Position numbers and translations under genes: made by a program. A stretch of DNA of 64,000 bases from Rosa chinensis (lineage: Eukaryota; Streptophyta; Magnoliopsida; Rosales; Rosaceae): assembly GCF_002994745.2 (NCBI RefSeq), contig NC_037091.1, positions 12,834,501 through 12,898,500 on the forward strand, given 5' to 3'. The notes under the pieces were generated by a model, which made no database searches, was not told the DNA's origin, and saw nothing but the letters and a program-made list of their open reading frames with translations. Shown in pieces: positions 55,750 to 64,000 of this stretch. Every line of letters begins with the position of its first letter. The first letter of the stretch is position 1.

Positions 55750-56570
55750 ATGGCTGATCCAACTCGACCTGAATTTGACATTTTGGACTCAGAAGGACTT
55801 GAGTACCACCGTTGGGTTTCCGATGTAGAAACTGCCTTTGTGGCAAAAGACTACATTGCCACCATTACCAACCCCAAAGACGGTGTACTGTCTAATAAGG
55901 TGAAAGCAAATGCCTTAATGTTTCTAAGGCGAAATATTGATCCTAGCCTACACTAGGAGTACCTTCAGTTGAACACACCCAAAGAATTGTGGGATGCCCT
56001 TAAGGGACGTTTTGGGAACATTCACGATACTTTACTCCCAGAACTGACCGTTCAGTGGAATGAAATCCGCTTGCTTGACTACAAAAGGGTCAATGACTTC
56101 AACAAGGACATGTTGCGCCTAAAGGCACATCTAAATTTATGTGGAAAGGAAATCACAGAAGATGATATGATCCAGAAGACTCTTTCCACTTTTCCTACTT
56201 CAGCAATTATACTAGCGAATCAGTATAGGCTGAAGTATGACAACAAAAGAATCACAACCCTCAATAAGCTTATCAACCTACTGCAAGTGGCTGAAAGGCA
56301 TAATGAGGTTCTCTTGAACAACAGTGTCAGGCCCACTGGGACAAAGAAAATTCCCGAGGCTAATTATGGAAAAATGAAAGGTGGAAAGAACCCCAATGCA
56401 TAGGGGTTTAGACGTGCTGATCCCTACCCACGTGGCAAGGGAGTGGGGGTCGTGGAGGCCCTCCCAATGTGTGGCGCAGAGATGGTGGTGCTGGCCCTAG
56501 TGGTCATGGAAACAAGGTGCAAAGGGCACCGAAGAACCCTTCAGTCAAACGAAAAGAGTTGATAAATTAG
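55750..56570 (+). pseudogene. gag: copia gag, element 5 (knuckle deleted)
   Basis: Starts at ATG 55750 with PTRPEFDILDSEGLEYHRW. The frame has stops at TAG 55954-55956 (TGG in a normal copy) and TAG near 56401. The capsid part (ELWDALKGRFGN, FNKDMLRLKAHLN) is otherwise well kept. Shortly after KRKE-like sequence (about 56555) it jumps into the gag-pol spacer, so the CCHC knuckle and C-terminus are deleted. Confidence 0.88.
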
Positions 56571-56834
56571 ATTTCCGAACAAAACCTTGATTTGCTAATC
56601 GTTGGCTTGTTAATAAATTTCGGATCTTATTCTGAAGCAATGAATTCGTTCGACTTTTATTTACTACACAGATTTATAGGGTTCGAAATAGCAGTATAAA
56701 GATGTAAAGCAATATATCTAGAGAAAAAAATTATTAGTCAGAAAAGAATATCATTCTACGCAAATAGAAATACTCTAAAGAATATGATGCATATTTTCGA
56801 GTTAATTAACAATACCTCCCATCTATTTGTAGGA

Positions 56835-59800
56835 ATGAATCGAGGAGAACTTGAGTGCTTAGTTGATAGTGGGACTACCCACACCATATTAATGAATAGG
56901 CAATTATTGATTGAATTAATAGCCTATAATTCCTCTGTAACTACGATGATTGGATCATCACAAGTAATAAAAGGGTGAGGAACTGCCAAATTTTTGCTGC
57001 CTAATGGCACAACATTTCAAGTCACAGACGCTCTATATGCACCAAGAGCTAATCGAACTTTTTTAAGTTTCAAAGATATTCGTGCCAACGGTTATCATGT
57101 AGAAACATACTGTGAGAATGGAACTGAATACCTTTCTTTATATTACCTCCAATGAATATGGAAGGAAACGCATTTCAAAGAAACTTAATCACGGTGATGA
57201 TGCCCAGGTGATGCTACAATCACCAACTTTGCTTCAAATAGCGTTTCAGACGCTCAGGCCCAACCAATCCTCATTGGTTGATTCTAAGGCCTCTCGCTCG
57301 TTTTACAAAGCCCGTTCCTTAGGGAAATTAGGACTGAGACAGTCCTATGCAAAGGATATGAAAATACTCATTCTGTTCTTACATAGAATCCATGGGGATT
57401 CTATGGCCTGATTCAATCAATTTGAGGACGCTTAAATATTTCATGATGTTTGTTGACAAGCAAACACGCTGGTCACGTGTTATGCCATTTTCCACTTGTA
57501 AATGCTGCTTATACTACACTCCTAGCAAATATCATATGACAACGGGCTCACTCCCCGGATCATCCTATTCTGTCAATTGGACTTGACAATGCTAGAGAGT
57601 TCACATCGAAGACTTTCAATGGATATTGCAATGGATTGATATTGAACATCATATTCTCATGTACACACCCAAATGGTCTCGCGGAAAAGACTACGATGGT
57701 AGTCAGGACATTGGTAATGCGCACCAATCTCCTTATATCCGCTTGGGGTGATGCAATATCGCATGCACCTATGCTAATTCATCTACGACCCACCGCCACT
57801 CAATCTACCTCTACGTTATAGCTAGTGACTGGATACAAGTATTTCGTACTTACACATATTTGAGTGTGCCATTTATGTGCCAATTGCACTGCCACAATGC
57901 TCTACGATGGGTCCTTACAGATGAATAGGCAACTACGTTGGATTTGAGATTCTAACAATCGTCCGCCACTTAATGCCCTTGCTAGGAAATCTCTTTATCT
58001 CAAGTCTTGCGGATTGTCACTTTGATGAGACAGTCTTCCCGTCATTAAGGGGAGATAAGAACACGAATGTTCAACAGGAACGACAAGAATTGCAGTGGTC
58101 TGTCCCCTCTATGTCTCATCTAGATCCCCGTTGAAGTGATGAGATCACAAATATATGTTGCAAATATGCCTGCAAGGAATGACGTCCCTACCAGAGGACG
58201 TAGCGCCACTCTACACGGAGGTAGGCATGACTCCAACGCCAAAGAGAATGGCACTCTAGCGTTATAGGCCATGGCCCCAGCTAGGATGCGTGGGAGGCTC
58301 GTGGGTTCGAATGATGCTTTGGCACAACCCAATCCTTTGATCATCAATACTCAAAATCTGTCTCATGAGAATCATGCGGATTATGGTTATAGTTGGGGGA
58401 CACCTCAACATCAGAACCTATTCCTGAGAATATAGAGCTCTATGAAAATTACACTAGTATACATGAGACATGGGATAGAAACTCCATCATAATTGATGAT
58501 GTAGTTGCGCATTTCGTTGCGTATGAGTTTGTTGAGTCTGATGATATCGAGCTACGCTCCATTGACAAAGGAATGCCAATGTAGAGAAATTCGGCCTAAA
58601 TGGAAAGATGTGATCCAGGTTAAGTTGGAGTCTCTAATGAAGAGGAAGGTTTTTGAGCCAGTGATGCTAACACCTCCTGACATAAAACCTGTTGACTAAT
58701 GGGTCTTCGTTAGAAAGCGTGTTGAGAAAAACAGATGGCAATCTCGCCTTATGGCGCATGGCTTCTCACAAAATGCCCTGCAATCGACTACGATGAGATA
58801 TATTCTCTCATAATGGATGTCATTGGACTTGTCACTCCCCTGATTTTTAACACAATTAAAAACCGATATATAATCCCATAATTATACATGCGTGATCGTT
58901 CAACCATCAATACAAAATACCTGGAAACTTTTTCTCATTAAACCAAGTCCATACTGATGCCCTGAACCCTCAAACTTAATATACACTCACTCACCACAGA
59001 GTTATATATTATACAAACTTACGAATTAAATTGCCAATAACAAAATAAAACGTAAATGCTCCTCAGGGCTCACCACAAGCGGAAGTCTTAATAACGGTAA
59101 GTCACAAAAATGGCTTCCTCCCATAAAGCTGCAAATGGCGCTACCCCAGCATCAGGCACGATTATCCTGACCTGCAGAATTAACCCATACACCATTTGAA
59201 TGGTGCACCGGGTTATCACACAACAAACCCTGTAAGCTTTTACAACAAACCCTGTAAGCTTTTGCAAGCCCGTATGAGTAACTAAAACACACACGCACAA
59301 CTCACCCAACAAGGAATCCCATCAACTTGTGAGTAAGGATCACACACTCTGTTTTCCCTACACAACACATTCTTTTCCCAAAAGAAAACAACACGAGTCA
59401 CCCCGTGACCCAATCATATAATCGTTAACCTAACAATTCATTATGATAAATCGATCCAACTTGGATACAACAACAAATCGGTCCAACCTGGATAAAACAT
59501 CAACGCACATTAATCATATCTATCGTTAACCTAACAAATAGAATATGATACACATGTCCTCCCCGGACATTTAAAAGAAGAATCCCCGAAACTCCCTTTT
59601 AAAACACATTCTTAAATCAACACAAGTCACCCCGTGACAAAATCATAATAATTGAAACTCTGACAACTAAATATGATACACACGTCATCCCTGGACATTT
59701 AAAAGAAAGAATCCACGAAACTCCCTCTTAAAACACGTAATCATGAGCATCAGATAGCTCCCCGCTACCCCCATGATGTACAATGGCAACAAACTAGAGT

Positions 59801-62800
59801 TCTAACTGATCGTAACCACTCGCCCCACCAAAGGCGTGATTCTCGATTCCTTGTCTTGGTCAACATCTGCGACCTGTCACCATCTATGACATATGATTTC
59901 AGACCCCGTATGGTCTTAAAATCAAATGTTAAGGTCACCATCTGCAACCTATCACCATTTGTGACGTCTGAACAGACCCATCTGGTCTTCAGACCCCAAT
60001 CTTCACATATCAAAACATCTCAAAGAAGTCGCGTTGGACTTAAAAGCGTTACACCGATCACAATCACCATCTGTAACCTAATCCCAGTCACCATCTGTGA
60101 CTCAATCTCCATCACCATCTGTGACCCTTGGTACTAGGACCGATACATTTAAAATAAGTCACGCTTGACTCAAATGTAACATAACACTCAATACTTTTCA
60201 AACAATCGAAAACATCTTTTTCCACAATATGGTCTCATGAAAAGTCACCTTCAACAATAATATGAACACCATCATGCATATTATTCATCACACATCACTC
60301 ACAAGAATATATATATTTCACGTAAATATATATATATACACACACACGTAGTTATTCGCTCAGGAATGCCTACCAATACCAACTATAGTTTGCAGTTAAA
60401 TAAATAACGCCAAAACAATAATGGTAACTCGGTTCGTAAATGAACCTTGTGAGATTACTCACCTCGAAACTCCTGCTGCATCTTCAATAAAGAACAAAGC
60501 AGCCAAACTATAAAACAACCGTCCAACGATACTTCGTCAAGTACCTAAGGAAAGTGCAGCCTTGATTCAGTCACTGAAACACAAGGAATAACTTTTTGAA
60601 ACCCTAAATTGAACCAAAATTCCCAAAGTGACGCCAATCGAGGCGAAACCACATCCGAGACCACCCAAAGTCTCTGGAATACTTCCACGATTGATATGTC
60701 CAAACCACAAGTCGATCGGAGGCTCGGATCCTCACGGATCGAAAAAATCAACCGGTATGAAACCGTAAAAATCATAACAAATTCATATGAACTCCAAAAT
60801 TTTCGTATTATATATCGAAATACTCATATCAAAGAGTAGAAGATATATAATACCAGAAACAGTCCCTTACATGGCCGGAAATCCACTAGAACGCCGCCAC
60901 AGGCGGTGGCACACTGCCGCCTGCCAAAACTCAATATTTCACAAAACTCCCAACATCAAAGATGTTCATCCCAACATGCTTAACCCTTTTCATAACTAGC
61001 TCGAAGTCAGAAACTAAGCATAAAGGGTCGAAAACTTCCTCGCAAGCTGTGAATTACTGTTGAACCTGAGTTTGAACCAAGTTTCACGTGAATCGATCCA
61101 AACAACCACCATAGATCAATCTAGGAGGCTCCTACGAACTCACCATTGGAACCATGAAGCCACGACGTCGCCGGAGCTAAAACAAACTGCGCCTCCTAAC
61201 TGCGCCTCACACGGTGGATATCGCCACTAGAGGATGCCACCGAGACAACCAGAAGGAGGAGACGAACCAGCTGACCAAGTTTCAAGGCTAGAGATCGCCG
61301 GAGCTGCGAGTTTCGGCCCGGTCGGATCGTCCGGATCCGGGTCAGGTCAGCCGGATATTTTTGATTCTGAAGGTGCAGCTGAGAGAGAAGAGAGAGAAAA
61401 ATATTCGTTTCTGGAAATGGAAACCAAATGGAAATAGTAAATTTCCCCTCGGGAAACTTCTATTTATACCAAAATGGAAACTTCTTCCAATGGCCATAAC
61501 TTCTTCATACGAACTCCGATTTCCGCATTCCACATATCCACGAACTCGTATTGATACGCTCTACAACTTTTGTGAAGGAAGTTTTAGGAGAATCCCAATG
61601 ATTAAAAAGTCAACCTTGCGCCTCTCTTAAAATGACGCTTCCTGAATAATTATTCGCCTGAAACACTTCCGCTCCATCCATAAGCCACGAAACAGTCCTA
61701 TAACCACAAATTAGATTCCAGAAAATCCTCAAATAATAAATACCAATTTTCGGGGCATCACAGCACTCCACTACCCTGTCAGTTTGGTAGTTTTTCGAAT
61801 AACTGATCATGCAACTACAAATGTGGTTACTACGTATCTCTATGGGGATCTAGATACAGAATGTACATGAAGGCTCATGGTGAACTTCATTTACCCAAGT
61901 CAAGTGGCTCTAGACCACAAAGCGCGTTCACAATAAGGTTGAAACGCTTACTAAAGTGACTACTTGATTGGGAAAGGATATGCCCACGCGTTTCCATAAC
62001 AAATTTCAGATTCTATCGCTGTTCATGTTGGACATGATCTTCATTGGAAGTCCTTAAAGAGTTAAGGAAAACCGCTGAACACTTGAAATTCGATTTTGGG
62101 AGAACACGATTATGTCTCAGTTTGGAACTTGAGCATCATGTTGATAGATGCTTAGGCATTTTGACAAGGTCAAACCTTCAAGCACCTCCATGATTGTCTG
62201 TAGTCTTGCTCCTAAAAAGGATCATCTTCGTCTGAAGAATGATGATGAAGATGTGCTAGAGGCAGAAGTACCTTACTTGAATACATTAGGCACATTATTG
62301 TACTTAGCTCAATGCACAAGACCGGACATCTCATTTGCCCTGAACTTGTTAGCTAGCTATAGCTCTGCGCCAACGCGACGCCATTGGATTGGTGGAAAAG
62401 ATATCTTTCGGTACTTGAGATGTACGATTAATATGAGCTTGTTCTATCCCTACAGAGAGACGATGGATTCAGACCCATCACACACCGGCAACGCCGCCAA
62501 TACTGGCCTGCGTCCTCTATCTCCATCCCAAAGAGATAAGTGTTTTGGAAGGTTTGGCTAATGTTGGGTATCTCTCTAACCCACACAAAGGTCATTCTCA
62601 AACTGGTTAAGTGTTCACCATGGGTAAAGACCGTGATATCTTGGAGGTCTACAAAACAGACCCTAGTCGCTATATCTTCGAACAATGCAGAGATTATTGC
62701 TCTTCACGATGTAGTTCGTGAATGTATATGGATTGGATCCATAATTATGCATGTTCGAACAATTGTGGTTTAAAGTCTACCACAGATGAGCCTACGAGCA

Positions 62801-62995
62801 TTTAGGATAATGCTGCTTGTTTTAAACAAATGAAGCAAGGCTACATCAAATGCGACAACACCAAACATAATCAACAACAACAGACTCTCCTCAAGATCAA
62901 AGTGAACTAGGTTCAATTTGAGGACAGTGCGGCAGGCTTGCTCACTAAGTCATTGCCTAAATTCTACTTTCGGAAAACATGTTAGTAGCATCATT
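56835..62995 (+). pseudogene. pol: copia pol, element 5 (chimeric, interrupted and degenerate)
   Basis: The protease start follows the acceptor-like atttgtagga with the motif DSGTTHTI and stays family A until about 57188. From there it is family B, but most of the integrase zinc finger is missing. Integrase fragments (TRWSRV, NGLAEKT) run to about 57820, then the linker and the start of reverse transcriptase to 58829. The solo LTR at 58830-61762 splits the gene in the reverse transcriptase region near the VMDVI motif. Beyond it are LYLAQCTRPDISFALN and the RNase H region (ISWRSTKQTLVAISSN) with many stops. It is the most decayed pol copy here. Confidence 0.82.
58830..61762. mobile_element. 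Solo LTR (2933 bp) nested in pol of element 5
   Basis: It starts TGTCACTCCCCTGATTTTT and ends TTTTCGGGGCATCACA, matching the solo LTR at 52329-55270 throughout. The flanking five bases are ggact (58825-58829) and gcact (61763-61767), a target duplication with one change. The reverse transcriptase sequence of the host element resumes directly after it. There is no coding sequence inside. Confidence 0.85.
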
Positions 62996-63213
62996 TGCGG
63001 AAGTTATCCGAACTCCCATGACCGTACTCATCAGGGGGACATGCAGACATCAGGGGGAGATGTCTACAATTATGGTCTCGAAACGTGAAGGGTGTGTTAT
63101 GCTCTTTTTCCCCTTCGACCGAGGTTATTTTGTCACACAGGGTTTTTGTTACTCGACAAGGTTTTTAATGAGGCAACAAGAGGAGCACCACGTTTGGGCG
63201 ACACAAGGGGGAG
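62996..63213 (+). promoter_or_regulatory. Conserved 3' tail and polypurine tract, element 5
   Basis: It has atcagggggaca and atcagggggaga (about 63030-63058), the block gctctttttccccttcgacc, caaggtttttaatgag, and the polypurine tract aagggggag ending at 63213. The layout is the same as in element 2. Confidence 0.7.
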
Positions 63214-63450
63214 TGTTCAAGTAAATCCAGAATATGTGTTTGGCCCAAACTCTAGGTTAATTGACCTCTGTGTAATAGGGTTTAGAATTAGAGATATTCT
63301 CAGAGATATTCATAGATATCTGATTAATTGTATGATTATCTTTCCTTTTACAACTCTAATTCTATGTCTTGTAATCCTCTATATAAAGAGGCCCCTATTA
63401 TCAATGAAAGTACGACTCAATTCTCTCCCAATTTTAGTTTTCCTTAAACA
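63214..63450 (+). repeat. 3' LTR of element 5 (family B type)
   Basis: 237 bp, TGTTCAAGTAAATCC...CCTTAAACA. It shares gtttggcccaaactctaggt and CTATATAAAGAGGCCCC with the LTRs of element 2 but not with the 5' LTR at 51250, which is of family A. It is about 34 bp longer than the LTR of element 2 because of an insertion around AGAGATATTCTCAGAGATAT. Confidence 0.88.
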
Positions 63451-64000
63451 AAATAATAATAAATAAGAGATAGATATATATATATATATATATATAAAGT
63501 AATAATTGATGAAATAAATGAAATAAATATCATAAAAAACAAAATTAAAATTGAAGAACTACAAAAAAATATATTGTATTAAAGTTCAAAATACATAATA
63601 ATTAAAGAAATGTTAACCGTTTATATTTTCTCAATTTAACTAATTCTCAAAATATCATTTTATAGACTAAAAAAAAAAAACTTCTAGGGTTCCCATAGAG
63701 CGCAGCCGCAAAGCCAACCGTAGTGTTCGTGCAACTACGTTTGTCCGACTGCGCGCAGCGTTTGAGCGAGCCTCCGGGCTGTGCCTGATGCCTGACGAGC
63801 ACTAGATGTTTTGGGCTCATGAGCGTCTTCTTATCGAGTGTTGCTTTCTTGGAAGCTTGGCAGGATGGGCTGTCATGGTGGTTTCGGTGCCACCCTGAAG
63901 CACAGTGGTCGGACTGGTCCAATCTAGAGCAAGCGGTGCCTGGAGGTCGGGATCATGGTCAGCGTCTTTCATGCGACAGTGGTCGGCGTAGCAACTTCTG
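63451..64000. other. Intergenic DNA at the window end
   Basis: 63451-63670 is AT-rich, with a TA run at about 63472-63496. From about 63690 the sequence becomes GC-richer without a recognisable protein on either strand. It could be the 5' part of a repeat that continues beyond the window. Confidence 0.4.

Larger units (their letters stand above)
51250..63450 (+). mobile_element. Chimeric Ty1/copia element 5 with two nested solo LTRs
   Basis: The 5' LTR, primer site, leader, gag and the start of pol (51250 to about 57188) are family A, as in elements 1 and 3. From about 57190 the pol sequence, 3' tail and 3' LTR (63214-63450) are family B, as in element 2. The flanks do not form a target duplication (cagtt at 51245-51249 against aaata at 63451). 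Two solo LTRs interrupt it, in the leader (52329-55270) and in pol (58830-61762). It is the most degraded of the copia elements, with many stops and deletions. The hybrid may come from template switching or from recombination between two insertions. Confidence 0.82.

Noticed and set aside
63647..63922. 91-codon minus-strand frame near the window end
   Set aside because: It has no recognisable domain, and the surrounding GC-rich sequence looks like a repeat cut by the window edge.

Overview
The window is plant nuclear DNA, most likely from a eudicot and possibly a rosaceous species (the family assignment is inference from the look of the repeats, not a search). It is AT-rich, has no bacterial-type operons, and carries spliceosomal introns, plant Ty1/copia and Ty3/gypsy LTR elements, hAT, Mutator (MULE) and PIF/Harbinger-like elements, and a family of small secreted plant proteins. 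Most of the sequence is transposable elements, many nested in one another. The only host-gene family is the S-protein homologue (SPH, 'plant self-incompatibility protein S1') family. It has seven copies: three open (18417-18821, 38901-39344, 48832-49257, all minus) and four broken (7986-8387 minus, 11077-11514 plus, 20351-20770 minus, 38185-38575 minus).

Layout. 1-569: AT-rich DNA with a 133-bp MITE. 570-7833: copia element 1 (family A, plus) with a perfect 5-bp target duplication and a 428-bp MULE MITE in its leader. 7986-8387: SPH pseudogene. 9234-10947: a Pack-MULE with a 9-bp duplication, carrying a fragment of a V-ATPase proteolipid (subunit c) gene and a fragment of a cytosolic tyrosyl-tRNA synthetase gene with an intron. 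11077-11514: SPH pseudogene. 11584-14064: the 5' part of a gypsy element in reverse. 14070-15868: a solo LTR. 17-21 kb: MITEs, one intact and one broken SPH. 21561-28509: copia element 2 (family B, plus). 28620-29539: non-autonomous hAT element. 29600-36467: copia element 3 (family A, minus). 38-39.4 kb: a second SPH pair. 40.4-42 kb: SINE-like sequence and a retroposon with a 21-bp target duplication. 42129-47760: a complete hAT element with an open two-exon transposase gene and exon-like cassettes upstream of it. 48.8-49.3 kb: intact SPH. 49.4-51 kb: a tandem duplication with a MULE MITE in one copy. 51250-63450: a chimeric copia element (5' part family A, 3' part family B) interrupted by two solo LTRs (2942 and 2933 bp) of one family.

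The genes do not form a pathway. The SPH genes would act as secreted, disulphide-stabilised small proteins. The transposase gene is the only other complete protein-coding gene. All copia gag and pol genes carry nonsense codons, frameshifts or deletions, and many of the nonsense codons look like CGA to TGA changes, as expected for methylated, silenced elements. Exact target duplications (5 bp for LTR elements, 8 bp for hAT, 9 bp for MULEs, 3 bp for PIF/Harbinger) were read by eye at most element borders and make the nesting order clear.
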